64,000 bases of DNA from Streptomyces sp. Ag109_O5-1 (GTDB lineage Bacteria > Actinomycetota > Actinomycetes > Streptomycetales > Streptomycetaceae): positions 2,356,001 through 2,420,000 of the forward strand of contig NZ_RKQF01000001.1 of NCBI RefSeq assembly GCF_003814875.1, read 5' to 3'. This document shows, piece by piece, positions 1-9,266 of the stretch. A program made the position numbers and the translations under genes. The number at the start of each line of letters is the position of its first letter. Positions within the stretch are counted from its first letter, which is position 1. The notes beneath the pieces are model-generated. The model did no database searches and was not told the origin of the DNA. It saw only the letters and a list, made by a program, of their open reading frames with translations.

Positions 1-85
1 CGAACACGAGCAACTCCACCGACCGTCCCGCGCGCCGGCGCAGCACGTAGGCAGCCACCCGGATACGCAACGTCAACTCCCGCAT
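1..85 (-). CDS. NUDIX hydrolase, 5' end only
   Basis: The first 28 codons of a reverse-strand gene leave the window at base 1. The N-terminus reads MRELTLRIRVAAYVLRRR and continues to ELLVF, which resembles the first beta strands of actinobacterial NUDIX hydrolases. The NUDIX box itself lies outside the window, so the call rests only on the N-terminal pattern. A weak purine-rich stretch (gcggga) precedes the ATG at 85. Confidence 0.45.
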   Translation of the reverse strand, partial: MRELTLRIRVAAYVLRRRAGRSVELLVF

Positions 86-455
86 TCCCGCAGCGTAGGG
101 GTTACACATCCTCGATCACGTGAGATCCCCCTCGATCGAAGAGACAGGCCCTAGAAGCGGACGAAGAGGTCATGCCAAAACCGTGCCAGATCGTGCAGCG
201 AATGACGGGGACCAGGGCTCCAGCCAGTCGAGCCCCAGAGCCGCTCCGCCGCAGGTCAGCCAAGCAACGACCACCAAGGACCCCAAGCTTCCCAGACTGA
301 TGGCCCTGCCGTTCGTCGGGGCTGCGGCGCTGAGGCTTCCCTAGGAGAGAGCAGAGAGCCGTCCGTCGTCGCGTCACGCGATTCCGCGGCCAGTCACAGA
401 GGGTCGGTGGCATCCTCCTTGGACTGCGCCTCGGTGACGTCTTCCCCAACGAGTA

Positions 456-482
456 CTCCAGCGCGACAGCGTCGCGCTGGAG
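456..482 (-). terminator. Hairpin terminator after the GH76 gene
   Basis: A perfect 12-bp inverted repeat (CTCCAGCGCGAC / GTCGCGCTGGAG) with a 3-nt loop lies about 40 bp downstream of the GH76 stop codon. It has no T-tract, as is usual for Streptomyces terminators. Confidence 0.65.
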
Positions 483-520
483 CTCGGCTCCTTACGGGCC
501 CACTAGGCCCCCGCACGGGC

Positions 521-2371
521 TCACAGACCGTCCGCGGCTGTGAGTGCTTCGAGGGCGCTGGCCTGCGTGCGCCAGTCGGTCTGGTTGGGTGCGCTGCCGG
601 CCCAGCGTTGGCCGAGCCGGCTGAGTGAGTCCCGGTCGGCCGCCCAGATGGAGTCGGCCTGGTTCTTGATGTACGCCCGGTAGGTGGCGGACCCGGTGGC
701 GTCGGCCAGGTCGGCCAGATGCCGGATGAAGATTCCCTTGAACTGTTTCTGGTTGTCGTCGCAGGAGTTGGTGCCGGTGTCGCAGGACTCGGTGAGAATG
801 CCGTCACGGGTCAGCTGGGGTGAGGAGGTCGCGGCGTCGGCCAGGTGCTTCGCGGCGTCCAGGTAGCGGTTGTTGCCGGTGGAGCGCCACAGCTGGGTGA
901 AGGCTCCGATGGCCAGTCCTTGGTTGTAGCTCCACACGGTCTGGCCGTTGTTCGAGCAACTGGTGTTCAGTCCGTCGTTGACCAGGCCCGAGGAGTTGAT
1001 CAGCCCGCTGTTCAGGTACCAGTCGGCGGCCGTGGTGGCGCGCTGGCCCCAGGCGGTGTCGCCGCTGATCCGCTGGTGCAGTGCGGTGGTCAGCCACAGA
1101 TACAGTCCGTTGGTGACGGCGTTCTTGTAGGTGCGTTCCCGGTCCCACCACACACCGCCGCCGCACGTACCGGTGTCCCAGTACTGGTGGACGTAGTTCG
1201 TGATCGTGACTGCCTCGTCCAGGTAACGGCGGTCACCCGTGTAGTCGTACGCGGACAACCAGGTCACCGCCCACCAGCCGGAGTCGTCGATCGCCCGGCT
1301 GATGAAGTCCCCCTCGACCGGATCCGAGCTGCGCACGCCCGCCGCGAACGCGCCCCGGTTCTGCTCGAACGTCCGGGCGATCACCCAGTCGTAGTCGTGT
1401 CGCCCGGTGCGCTCGGCGAAATCGATGACCGAGGTGAGCGCGACCGCCGAGTTCCACCAACTGCTGGGCCACCAACCCTCGTTGGTCTGGTACGAGGCCA
1501 TCAGCGCGTCTACCGCCGCTCGTGGCCGGCTCGGCGCGGGCCGGACCCAGGTGGTACAACTGCCCTCCTGATGGGACGCCTCCCGGCCGCACGCGCGCAC
1601 CGCCCCGCCGTACATCAGGCCGCGTGGGTCCCGGGTGGCGAACATGGCCGTGCGGGTCGAGGTCGCGCCGGAGGGCACACTGGTGCGACCGAGGGAGGAT
1701 CCCTCCGGCCAGGTGGCACCGCCGTCCCAGGAACGGTCGAGCCAGATCTCGTCCCCCGGGCCGCCGGCCGCGATGACACCCCAGGCCATCGCGTTCTTCT
1801 GGTCGACGTGCAGGCTGATGGTCCGTCCGAAGAGTGTGGTCGAGGGGACGGGGGTGTCGTCGCCTGCCGCGTCGGCGGGGTCGGCGCCGTCGCAGGACGT
1901 GCCGTCGCACACTGTCGGGTTCACCCAGTCGGTGCAGGACACCGTGCCGGCGTCACCGCACGCCCGAATCCAGCCGCGCCGGTGCCCCACCGGGTCGGTG
2001 ATGTTGTACATGAGCGTGCGCGTGCCGGTCCACATACTCGGGATGCTCGCCTTCCCCAGCATCGGCTCCCAGGTCGCGCCCCGGTCCCAGGACCGGTCCA
2101 GCCAGACCGCGTCACCGGTCACGCCGTTATCGATGCTCGCCCAGGCCATGTCGTCCGGGCCGGAGACGTGCAGCCGAAGAATCCGCCCGTTGACGTTCCT
2201 GTCGGCGACGGGGAAGGTCTCCCGCTGGGCCTTGGAGGGATCGAGGGTGTCGCAGGCCAGCGCGCACACCTGCGTGGCCGCATGGGAGGTGGCGGGGACC
2301 GCGACGAGCGCGGCCAGCGCGAGGGCCAGGGCCAGCAGTGCGCTGACAGCGCGGGGTAACCGCAGGGTCAT
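521..2371 (-). CDS. Secreted glycoside hydrolase family 76 (alpha-1,6-mannanase-like)
   Basis: A 616-residue secreted protein. The ATG at 2371 is preferred over an upstream start at 2431 because it begins a classical signal peptide (MTLRLPRAVSALLALALA, cleavage after SHA near residue 31) and has an AAAGG site about 12 nt upstream. Residues ~45-150 and ~165-265 are two tandem copies of a ~100-residue module (shared WLDRSWD.GATW, TRT.M, DP.G and RACG blocks ending in C-T-x-WV). From ~270 to the end is a GH76 domain with the adjacent catalytic Asp pair in FISRAIDDSGWW. GH76 enzymes cut alpha-1,6-mannan backbones such as those of yeast cell walls. The duplicated N-terminal module has no function I recognise; it may bind substrate. 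A hairpin terminator follows. Confidence 0.85.
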   Translation of the reverse strand: MTLRLPRAVSALLALALALAALVAVPATSHAATQVCALACDTLDPSKAQRETFPVADRNVNGRILRLHVSGPDDMAWASIDNGVTGDAVWLDRSWDRGATWEPMLGKASIPSMWTGTRTLMYNITDPVGHRRGWIRACGDAGTVSCTDWVNPTVCDGTSCDGADPADAAGDDTPVPSTTLFGRTISLHVDQKNAMAWGVIAAGGPGDEIWLDRSWDGGATWPEGSSLGRTSVPSGATSTRTAMFATRDPRGLMYGGAVRACGREASHQEGSCTTWVRPAPSRPRAAVDALMASYQTNEGWWPSSWWNSAVALTSVIDFAERTGRHDYDWVIARTFEQNRGAFAAGVRSSDPVEGDFISRAIDDSGWWAVTWLSAYDYTGDRRYLDEAVTITNYVHQYWDTGTCGGGVWWDRERTYKNAVTNGLYLWLTTALHQRISGDTAWGQRATTAADWYLNSGLINSSGLVNDGLNTSCSNNGQTVWSYNQGLAIGAFTQLWRSTGNNRYLDAAKHLADAATSSPQLTRDGILTESCDTGTNSCDDNQKQFKGIFIRHLADLADATGSATYRAYIKNQADSIWAADRDSLSRLGQRWAGSAPNQTDWRTQASALEALTAADGL

Positions 2372-2542
2372 GACGGAGTACGCCTTTCCAGGGCTGTGCG
2401 CGGAACGGACGGAACGGGGACATCTCCTCATCGGCCGCCGACAGCACCGCGGTTCATCGATGCGTCAGGGCCTTGACGGGTGGCTCCGCACGTCAGGGGC
2501 GGCGATCGGGCAGGACCGCCGTCCCTCGTAGGTGCCGGTTGT

Positions 2543-2670
2543 TCAGAGAATCCTGATCTTGTCTATACGGACCCCGCCGGGGTTGTGATCCCAGACGAAG
2601 TAGGTCCGCTTGTTGATCGGGGCACGGGCTGCCACCTACCGTCGCCGTGCCACTGGACCTGGTTGTTGCC
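2543..2670 (-). pseudogene. C-terminal fragment of an SKLP-like secreted protein, cut by ISAs1
   Basis: Reverse-strand translation from the ISAs1 end reads GNNQVQWHGDGRWQP and then INKRTYFVW, NPGGV and a final DKIRIL before the stop. This matches the C-terminal third of the intact neighbour at 3688-4080 (GNNRVQWHGDGKWQP, ending DRIRIL). The N-terminal two thirds are absent; the sequence beyond the IS runs straight into the stop of the next paralogue. This is a dead relic of a fourth family member. Confidence 0.8.
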
Positions 2671-3644
2671 CAGGGCGATTGCAAAGTCCGTTGATCGCGT
2701 GTTACGGATCTTGGAGGCGTCCTCGCGGAAGGCGGTATCGCGGACGAAGTGGAGCCTGTTTTCGATCACCCAGTGCGCCCTCAAGATCTTCACGATGCGC
2801 TCCGGGGATGCCTGGCGGCTGGTCAGGTCGGTGATGACGTAGACGGTCTCGCGGCTCTGCTTGCCCGACTTGGTGTCGGGTGCTGTCGCGTACAACCTTG
2901 GCGACCTGGGCGGCGTGCGGGAAGTCGACGCCGAGGTCGGTGACGGTCAGGGCCTGCACGACCCGGGTCACCTTACGTCCGTGGCCGGTGGTGCGGTCGT
3001 AGAACGTCGCCGTCGCCTTCTCCCAGGTCAGGATGCTCAGCTGGGTGTGGAGGTTCTTCTGATTGCGTTTCACGGTGAAGGCGTAGTGGGCCTTCTTCGT
3101 TTCCACGAGGAAGCGGCGTGGTCGCGCAGGGTGTGCAGGGCATCGCCGGTCACGGTGACGCCTCGCGGGTCATAGGGGTCCAGGAGAGCCCTTGATAACT
3201 CGGCGGGTCGTCGCACCGCTGGGCGGGATGCGCACATCCAGGGCGGTTGCGTTGCGGGCACCAGCCGGGCCAGAACCTCCTGCCGGGCGTCGATGGCCGC
3301 CTTATCGATCGCAACAAAGCTCCTCGCCCCGGTCATCACGGCGGAACAGGCGATCAGCAGCACTGCCACGAAGGGGTGACGCTTCCCGCGTCGGCACCGC
3401 GGATCGGCCAGCGTGGCCAGCCGCTTGGCCAGCGGACCCGTCACACAGTGCTGACGGGCGGGCGACTTGACCAGACAGACGGTGGCAGAGGGACGACACA
3501 TCGAAGCTCCGTTGGGCGCAGGCGACTTGGCAAGGTCACCTCCACAACGGAGCTTCGTGGCGTCCAGTCGCGCACCCTCCCGACATCGTCACACCGCAGT
3601 GACCTGCACACTCACGAGATCACCGCGACTTTGCAATCGCCCTG
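2671..3644 (-). mobile_element. Defective ISAs1-family insertion sequence
   Basis: Matching inverted ends: cagggcgattgcaaagtc at 2671-2688 and its reverse complement at 3627-3644. The element is about 974 bp, shorter than the ~1.2-1.3 kb usual for ISAs1, and its transposase gene is frameshifted and internally deleted. No target duplication is visible. Pieces of the same element occur at 4723-4786 and 10455-10599. Confidence 0.75.
2700..3501 (-). pseudogene. ISAs1-family transposase, frameshifted and deleted
   Basis: Three reading frames are needed to follow the protein. 3501-3070 carries the N-terminal DDE_Tnp_1-associated part (LADPRCRRGKRHPFVAVLLI, ARSFVAIDKAA) and then jumps to VTVTGDALHTLRDHA. 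3106-2702 carries KKAHYAFTVKRNQKNLH. 2895-2680 carries the C-terminus (ETVYVITDLT, HWVIENRLHFVRD, AFREDASKIR). The segment that normally holds the first catalytic Asp (DGK motif) is missing between the first two blocks, so the gene cannot be active. Confidence 0.8.
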
Positions 3645-3687
3645 GAACGGAAAGTGATCCAGAACCACGGTTCACGGAACGGCGACA

Positions 3688-4080
3688 TCAGAGAATCCTG
3701 ATCCTGTCGATGTCAACCCCACCGGGGTTGTTCGGCCAGGTGAAGACGGTGTTCTTGTCGATCCCGCCGCTGGGCTGCCACTTTCCGTCCCCGTGCCACT
3801 GGACACGGTTGTTGCCGGTCGAGATGCGCGTAATCCAGACATCCCAATACCCTGCCGGGGTTATCTCCACCTCTCCAGCATTGGCGAAACACAGCGTGCG
3901 ATAGTTCACCGCTTGGCCGGTGTCGGTGGAGTCGTGGAGGTCGATCTTCAGGAAGTCACTCCGGCTGCAGTCGGCTGGATTGATTGCGAACGCCTGCGGC
4001 GTTGTGGCGACAGTGAGTGAGGCCACCGCTGCGAAGGTCACCAGCGAGGACAGAGCCACACGTTTGATTCCAAAATTCAT
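3688..4080 (-). CDS. Secreted SKLP-like beta/gamma-crystallin protein
   Basis: A 130-residue secreted protein. ATG 4080 (MNFGIKRVALSSLVTFAAVA) is chosen because it starts a signal peptide with AFA cleavage near residue 32; a ctcctc-complement purine run lies just upstream. The mature part (INPADCSRSDFLKI, then CFANAG, ITRISTGNNRVQW, TWPNNPGG) follows the pattern of Streptomyces killer-toxin-like protein SKLP1, a single-domain beta/gamma-crystallin fold with anti-yeast activity. Two conserved cysteines (in DCSR and LCFANAG) would form the family disulphide. Paralogues lie at 4169-4504 and 10889-11230, with a fragment at 2543-2670. Activity against fungi is inferred from the family. Confidence 0.75.
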   Translation of the reverse strand: MNFGIKRVALSSLVTFAAVASLTVATTPQAFAINPADCSRSDFLKIDLHDSTDTGQAVNYRTLCFANAGEVEITPAGYWDVWITRISTGNNRVQWHGDGKWQPSGGIDKNTVFTWPNNPGGVDIDRIRIL

Positions 4081-4168
4081 GGAAGGTCTCCTCTGAGGGA
4101 AGGAACGAAAGCGGAGCGACAAGCCGGGACGAACTAGCCCGACTTACCGTCCCTGAAGATTCAATCAA

Positions 4169-4504
4169 TTACTTGATCACGAGCGTTTGCAGCTTCACGG
4201 TGCCCACCGTGGGCCAGGTGATGACGTGCCAGCGCGCCAAGTCATAGTAATTTCCATCGGCTGCCCAGGTAATGTCGTTGTTGCCAGTACTGATCTTGCT
4301 GGCCCAGAATGATTCCCGGCGAAAGTCGTACGATCCGGCGTTCGCGAAGCAGTGATCCGCGTTGTAATTCTCCGTGATGCGGACGAAGTCTGTGCGGTTT
4401 CCGCAGTCCACCTTGTCCATGGCAGAGGCGGGGGTGGTGACGACCGTGGTGAGCGCGGCGGCCAGGAATGCCGTCGCCGCAACTTTCTTGAAGCTCAACT
4501 TCAC
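4169..4504 (-). CDS. Secreted SKLP-like beta/gamma-crystallin protein
   Basis: 111 residues with a GTG start at 4504. The signal peptide is MKLSFKKVAATAFLAAALTT with cleavage after ASA near residue 28. The mature domain shows DCGNRTDFVRI, HCFANAGSYDF, KISTGNND and RWHVITWP, the most SKLP1-like of the set (the KISTGNND block is characteristic). It sits 88 bp upstream of, and parallel to, the 3688-4080 paralogue, so the two may be co-transcribed. Its upstream 149 bp is duplicated ahead of the third paralogue near 11.2 kb. Confidence 0.78.
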   Translation of the reverse strand: MKLSFKKVAATAFLAAALTTVVTTPASAMDKVDCGNRTDFVRITENYNADHCFANAGSYDFRRESFWASKISTGNNDITWAADGNYYDLARWHVITWPTVGTVKLQTLVIK

Positions 4505-4653
4505 TTAAGTGCCTCGATTCCTTGAATGCAGAGGCCCAGGCTGACGCCCGAGCCGGGTCGACCGATTTTCGACCCGCCCGTGACTGGATGCAGACTTGCA
4601 GACGTATCCCCGGTCAATCAACCAGGAGCCGTCTCGATTAGTCGTTCTTCTAA
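4505..4653 (-). repeat. Conserved 5' region of SKLP-like gene (copy A)
   Basis: From the start codon outward, 149 bp align with 11231-11379 upstream of the other GTG-start SKLP-like gene, with about 20 mismatches by eye. The shared blocks include ggtcaatcaaccaggag and tcgattagtcgttcttctaa. Conservation of a non-coding leader suggests a shared promoter or regulatory site, although recent duplication alone could explain it. Confidence 0.65.
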
Positions 4654-4722
4654 AACGGCGGTGTGCGAGTTGGTAGGTGATTTATCGTCACCTGAACGTG
4701 TGGGGCTGCGGCAGTCCAGCCC

Positions 4723-4897
4723 TCACGGCGGAACAGGCGATCAGCAGCACTGCCGCGAAGGGGTGGCCGGCGACTTGACCAGACAGAGAATCTTTCCCAG
4801 TAAGCGTCCGTCGCTCGCTGTGATCGCGATGCTTGCGCTGCGGCCCGCGCGGTCCCCAAGTCCGGGCAGACGTATGGCGCTTGGCAAGAATCTTGCA
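4723..4897. mobile_element. Joined ISAs1 and IS5-type fragments
   Basis: 4723-4786 matches the 5' coding part of the ISAs1 element at 3345-3480 with an internal deletion. At 4788 it switches to the left end of the IS5-type element (gaatctttcccagtaagcg, compare 5629 and 17242), which continues to about 4897. An IS5-type copy apparently inserted into ISAs1 and both then decayed. The remaining 160 bp up to 5058 hold the leader of the lectin gene. Confidence 0.6.
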
Positions 4898-5058
4898 TGA
4901 ATGTGAAGCCGTAGCCGCCACGGCACCTGCACAGCAACTACCCTCGTCATGCTGCCGCGCCTTTTAAACGTTTGGGAATGTGGCGGTTCGATGAATCCTC
5001 GACATTGCGCCAGTCTCCCGTACGTCATTCATACCTCCACAAGCAAGGGGAATAGCAC

Positions 5059-5529
5059 GTGAAACGGGCATTCAAGCGGACACTTCAGGTCGCGCTGACG
5101 ACATTCGTTGCCACAGCCACCATGGGGGTGTTCGCGACGAGCGCATACGCCGGCGATAACACCTGGATCAGCGACAATTCCGGTAGGTGCATCACTATCA
5201 TCGGTGGAGGCAACCTAAGAGGTGATCAGTGCAGCTGGGGTAACAAGGGACAGTTGTGGGAGCGGGACGGGTCCCAAATCAAGCACGCTTACTCGAATCA
5301 GTGTCTCGATAGTAACTGGCAGGGCCAGGTTTACTGGGGGGAATGCAACGGCGGCAATTTCCAGAACTGGGACTACTTCGACGAGAGCGGTGGCTGGGTT
5401 CGCGTACAGGACGCGGAGACCAAACTTTGGCTGAAATGGTGCGCCGTGAGTAGCAGCGGCGGGTATTTGCCGTGCACGATATCTAGATCCGACTATAGCT
5501 ATTTTTGGAGTTTCTACGGTGGCGAGTAG
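5059..5529 (+). CDS. Secreted ricin-B-like (beta-trefoil) lectin
   Basis: 156 residues with a GTG start preceded by AAGGGG. The signal peptide (MKRAFKRTLQVALTTFVATA, cleavage SAYA|GDN near residue 31) is almost identical in the paralogues at 18687 and 38823. The mature ~125 residues contain ricin-B type QxW blocks (GQLWERDGSQIKHAY, FQNWDYF), CLDSN and four to five cysteines, so a carbohydrate-binding beta-trefoil is likely. There is no enzymatic domain. About 100 bp downstream is also conserved with the 18.7 kb copy. Binding target unknown. Confidence 0.7.
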   Translation: MKRAFKRTLQVALTTFVATATMGVFATSAYAGDNTWISDNSGRCITIIGGGNLRGDQCSWGNKGQLWERDGSQIKHAYSNQCLDSNWQGQVYWGECNGGNFQNWDYFDESGGWVRVQDAETKLWLKWCAVSSSGGYLPCTISRSDYSYFWSFYGGE

Positions 5530-5628
5530 TCGTCGCGCACGGCTTCAACCGCGATCTACTGCGTGAATTCTGATCACGGGTGTCGGGTGGGTTCCTGATG
5601 TTTCTTCGGGATGCGGGCAGCGGTGAGT

Positions 5629-6597
5629 GAGTCTTTCCCCGTGAGCGCCGGTCGCTCTCTGTGATCGCGATGTTTCCGCTACGGCCCGTGCGGTCCCCAA
5701 GTCCGGGCAGGCGTAAGGCCCCTGGTAGGAACGATCTTGCGACGGATTGTTCTGACCGAGGGGCCTCACGTGTCGACCAGTGTCACATACACCGCGGTGC
5801 TCGATGTGAAGCGGTCCACCGCCGAGCACCTGGCCCGGCTGCTGCGCGACCACCGCATCGCGGCCGGAACCCGCAGGGGCAGGCGGGCGCTGGGTTGCTT
5901 CCGGGAGGCAGTGCTCGTCCTGCGCTGGTTCACCGACAACGCCCGCCTTTCCCAACTCGCCCGCGACAATGGTCTGTCGGTCTCCACCGCATACCGCTAC
6001 CTCTATGAGGGACTGACCGTTTTGGCAGCCGGGGCGCCGGATCCTGCGACTGCGCTGGAACGCGCGAAGGCGGCCGGCTTGACGCATCTGAACCTCGACG
6101 GCACCGTCATCCGCACCGATCGCGTCGCCGCCCCCGGCCCCAACGGCGCGGACCTGTAGTGGTCCGGGAAACACCGGCATCACGGTGGGAACGTGCAGGT
6201 CATCTCCACCCCGGACGGCTGGCCGATCTGGGTCTCCCCAGTCCGCCCAGGCAGGGAACACGACACCACCTGCGCCCGCCACCACGGCCTGATCGACGCC
6301 CTCAACCGCATAGCTGCCGAACTCGACATGCCGACCCTCGTCGACCTCGGTTACGAGAACGCCGGCGACGGATTCCGCCACCCGCACAAGAAGCCCGCCG
6401 GAGGCAAGCTGACCGAGGCCCAGCAGACCTACAACAAGGTCATCCGAGGCATCCACGGCGTCTGCGAGCGCGCCAACTCCCTTCTCAAGACCACCTTCAA
6501 GGCCCTCCGACGGGTCAGCCTCGACCCCAGCCGCATCACGAAGATCGCCGCCGCAGCCCTCGTCCTACTCCAGCTCGAGTACGACCGCACCATCTGA
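5629..6597 (+). mobile_element. IS5-family element, right end lost
   Basis: The left end gagtctttcccc starts at 5629. The insertion point is shown by the intact sister locus at 19261-19268, where the same flank (cggtgagt) continues without the element. The right end is missing because an IS701-type element begins immediately after the transposase stop codon at 6597. A deleted copy with both ends is at 17242-17572. Confidence 0.75.
5770..6597 (+). pseudogene. IS5-family (DDE_Tnp_4) transposase with an in-frame amber codon
   Basis: The frame opens at GTG 5770 (STSVTYTAVLDVKRST), with helix-turn-helix-like LSQLARDNGLSVSTAYRYL and the first catalytic region THLNLDGTVIRTDRV. At 6157-6159 a TAG sits where relatives have Trp (GADL-stop-WSGKHRHHGGN). 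The same frame then continues through DGWPIWVSPVRPGREHD, LVDLGYENAGDGF and SLLKTTFKALRRVSL to a stop at 6597. Apart from the amber codon the gene looks complete (about 275 residues). Confidence 0.8.
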
Positions 6598-6698
6598 CAC
6601 GGCAGCTGTAGTTCTTGATCGTTGATGCGTTGGTGCTGGTCAACAGGGTGCTGGGGTGGCCGCGAGCAAGGGAACGGCCACCATGATCATGAACGTTT

Positions 6699-6906
6699 GT
6701 GACGACGTATCAAGAACAGGTGGCCGTGGAGGCCACGATAGCCGGGCAGGAGTGGACGGCGGCACTCGGGACGGTGATGGCCGAGGTCGCGGACTGCTTC
6801 CCGCGCCGCGAACCACGGCTGCTGGCACGGGAGATGACCCAGGGGCTGCTGATGGAACTGGACACGCGTAACTGCTGGACGCTCGCCGAGGCCCTGGGCC
6901 ACTCGG
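6699..6906 (+). pseudogene. IS701 transposase, 5' part
   Basis: GTG start at 6699; the product runs TTYQEQVAVEATIAGQEW and PRREPRLLAREMTQGLLMEL to WTLAEALGHS, where IS21 interrupts it. Removing IS21 and one CTCGG copy restores the frame into the 3' part at 9267 (ALGHS-GPHRLQHFLSR). Confidence 0.85.
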
Positions 6907-6960
6907 TGTCGGCGTACGAGTTGAAGTGCAGAGCCGCGTACGGATAAACGTGCAGAGGTG

Positions 6961-7731
6961 TCAGGCGACCTCGTTCTCGCGCTCGATGGCCTTGAGGCGG
7001 TTCTTGAGCCGGTAGCTGGGTCCGTTGATGGAGATCACTTCGCAGTGGTGCAGGAGGCGGTCGAGGATGGCGGTGGCGAGGACCTCGTCGCCGAAGACCT
7101 GGCCCCACTCACTGAAGGTCTTGTTCGAGATCAGGATGATCGAGCCCTTCTCGTATCGCTTGGAGATGACCTGGAAGACCAGGTTCGCCTCGGCGCGTTC
7201 GAGGGGCTGGTAGCCGACTTCGTCGACAACGAGGACGCCGGGCCGCAGGTAGCTGCCGAGTTTGCTGGTCAGCCGGCCTGCGGCCTCGGAGGTCTTGAGG
7301 TTGCGGACCATGTCGTCGAGGCTGGTGAAGTAGATCGAGTAGCCGGCCCGGCAGGCGGCGACCGCGAGGGCGACGGCGATGTGCGTCTTGCCGACCCCGG
7401 GCGGCCCGAGCAGGGCCGCGTTTGCCTTGGCCTCGACGAAGGACAGCGTCGCGAGGTCCTTGACCTTGCGCGGATCGAGTTCGGGCTGGAAGGAGAAGTC
7501 GTACTCGTCGATCGTTTTGTGGTGCGGCAGTTTCGAGGTCCGCAGTCCGCTGCGGAAGCGGCGGTCGTCCCGGACGGCGAGTTCCTCGGACAGCACCAGG
7601 TCGAGGAAGTCGAGATAGCCGAGTTTCCCCTCGTCGGCCCGCCGGGTGTACTCGTTGATCGTTTCTGCCAGGTGGGGCAGACCGAGTTTGCCGGCGGTGG
7701 TGCGGATGCGGGTGCTGACCAGCTCGCTCAA
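6961..7731 (-). CDS. istB: IS21 helper ATPase IstB
   Basis: 256 residues, DnaC/IstB-like AAA+ ATPase that helps IstA choose a target. Walker A is LLGPPGVGKTHIAVAL and Walker B is VLVVDEVGYQPL. The N-terminal helical part (TAGKLGLPHLAETINEYTRR) is also typical. The start overlaps the istA stop by 4 nt (ATGA), implying translational coupling. No damage is seen. Confidence 0.92.
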   Translation of the reverse strand: MSELVSTRIRTTAGKLGLPHLAETINEYTRRADEGKLGYLDFLDLVLSEELAVRDDRRFRSGLRTSKLPHHKTIDEYDFSFQPELDPRKVKDLATLSFVEAKANAALLGPPGVGKTHIAVALAVAACRAGYSIYFTSLDDMVRNLKTSEAAGRLTSKLGSYLRPGVLVVDEVGYQPLERAEANLVFQVISKRYEKGSIILISNKTFSEWGQVFGDEVLATAILDRLLHHCEVISINGPSYRLKNRLKAIERENEVA

Positions 7732-9146
7732 GAGGATTCCTTCGTCGCTCGGTTGGTGGTGAAGGGGCGGGTGCCGGTGAGCTCGTCATAGACCGACAAG
7801 GGCCGGCGGCCGACCTCGACGCGGGTGGCCGCGGCCCGGTTCAGCAGAGCCTGCAACGGACCGGTCTCCTCGCCGCGGGGCTGCGGGCGGGGCCGCGGCG
7901 GGACATCTCCGGTGGTGGTCCGGCGTCCCTGGCCGGTGGGCAGGCCGTCCCAGTGCCTCTCCTCGACGACACGCACCCCGCGCCCGACTGCCCGCGGATG
8001 CGACGCCAGGAGCGTCTCGCCGCTGGCGTCCGGAGCGGTGGAGTGCACCATGACCTGTGACTTCGTGGCCCGGATCTCCACAAGCTGGCGTGGACGGACG
8101 CGGCGGGCGGGCACCGAGTAGAGGTTGCCGCCGAAGGCGACCAGGCAGTCCTTGCCGACCGGCCGCAGGTGCCGCTCGGCCACCAGATACGGAGTCGGCG
8201 GCAGCGGTTTGAGGGCCGCGTGCTCACGGGCCGCCCGCTCGCCGATGACCTCCCGGTGCGTCTTGTGGATCTGCGACCGCCGCCGGGGCACCCAAGCCGT
8301 GAACGCGGCGTCCATCTCCTCGACGCAGGAGAAGGCCCGTCCGGACAGAACGTGGTCGCGGACGATCAGCACCTGGCGTTCGACGCGGCCTTTGCCGGTG
8401 GGCCGGTAGGCGGCCAGGACGTCGATGTCGAAGTCGTAGTGGCCGGCGAAGCCGACCGCCTCCGGGTGCAGTGGCACCGCCTCTCCTGGGGCGACGTGGC
8501 GGCGGACAACGGTCTTGGTGCGGTCATAGACGATCGTCATCGGCACCCCGCCGAAATGGGCAAATGCCCGGCGGTGGCAGTCAAAGAAGGTCTGCAGGTC
8601 CTGACTGGTGGTGAAGCAGCAGAACGGGTCGCGCGAGTACGACAGGACCATGTGGAACGAGTAGACCTTCGCGATGCCCATGTGGGTGAGGATCTTGCCC
8701 TCGTCGCCCCAGTCCACTTGCGCCTGGGCGCCGGGGATGACCTCGAAGCGGCGGTGCATGCCCGCCAGCTCCTTCGGCGTGATGCCGAGTTCTTCCGCGA
8801 CCCGGGGGCGGGCTTCCTGGACATAGAGCTTGACCCGCTGGTAGTTCCCGGTGAACCCGTACTCCTGGGTGAGGCGTTCGTGGATGACCGCGGCCTTCAT
8901 CAGGATCTCCGCCCGCAGCATCGAGTCGACCAGCGGCGCGAACTCGTCGATCACCCTCGCCCGCACCCGTCCGTTCGGCGACCGGCGCGGAGGCGACGCG
9001 GGCCCGTCGGCGGACAGGTACTTGCTGACGGTCCGCCAGTTCAGCCCGGTCTCCTTGGCGACCTCCGACAAGTTCATCGCACCGGACTCGACCAGGCCGC
9101 GAAAACGCCGGAGTTCCAGCCAGCGTTCCGGGTCCAGGACCACGAC
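7728..9146 (-). CDS. istA: IS21 transposase IstA
   Basis: About 472 residues from a likely GTG start at 9146 (VVLDPERWLELRRFRGLV); an ATG further upstream at 9194 adds a non-conserved tail. An N-terminal HTH (NLSEVAKETGLNWRTVSKYL) is followed by the rve integrase core, with acidic residues in QVDWGDEG, IVYDRTKT and TGKGRVERQV, and the C-terminal Mu-like part with GGNLYSVPARRVRPRQLVEI. It appears intact, so this copy may still be mobile. Confidence 0.9.
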   Translation of the reverse strand, partial: VVVLDPERWLELRRFRGLVESGAMNLSEVAKETGLNWRTVSKYLSADGPASPPRRSPNGRVRARVIDEFAPLVDSMLRAEILMKAAVIHERLTQEYGFTGNYQRVKLYVQEARPRVAEELGITPKELAGMHRRFEVIPGAQAQVDWGDEGKILTHMGIAKVYSFHMVLSYSRDPFCCFTTSQDLQTFFDCHRRAFAHFGGVPMTIVYDRTKTVVRRHVAPGEAVPLHPEAVGFAGHYDFDIDVLAAYRPTGKGRVERQVLIVRDHVLSGRAFSCVEEMDAAFTAWVPRRRSQIHKTHREVIGERAAREHAALKPLPPTPYLVAERHLRPVGKDCLVAFGGNLYSVPARRVRPRQLVEIRATKSQVMVHSTAPDASGETLLASHPRAVGRGVRVVEERHWDGLPTGQGRRTTTGDVPPRPRPQPRGEETGPLQALLNRAAATRVEVGRRPLSVYDELTGTRPFTTNRATKESS

Positions 9147-9266
9147 CCACCCCCTCTGCACCCCCGAACAGGACAGGAGCAGAGTGCCGGGCACGGGCCC
9201 TCAGTACATCAAGAACTCTGCACCTTCATCCGTACGCGGCTCTGTACGTTCACGTGTACGCCGACA

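Larger units (their letters stand above)
6907..9266 (-). mobile_element. Complete IS21-family element with CTCGG target duplication
   Basis: The ends are TGTCGGCGTACG at 6907 and CGTGTACGCCGACA ending at 9266, TG...CA termini typical of IS21, with a second inner matching block (cagagccgcgtacgg). The 5-bp CTCGG is duplicated at 6902-6906 and 9267-9271. The element is 2360 bp with intact istA and istB, and is the youngest layer of this IS pile. Confidence 0.92.

Noticed and set aside
845..2359. 504-codon forward frame opposite GH76
   Set aside because: The reverse-strand gene has a signal peptide, catalytic DD motif and terminator; the forward product is Pro/Arg/Gly-rich noise.
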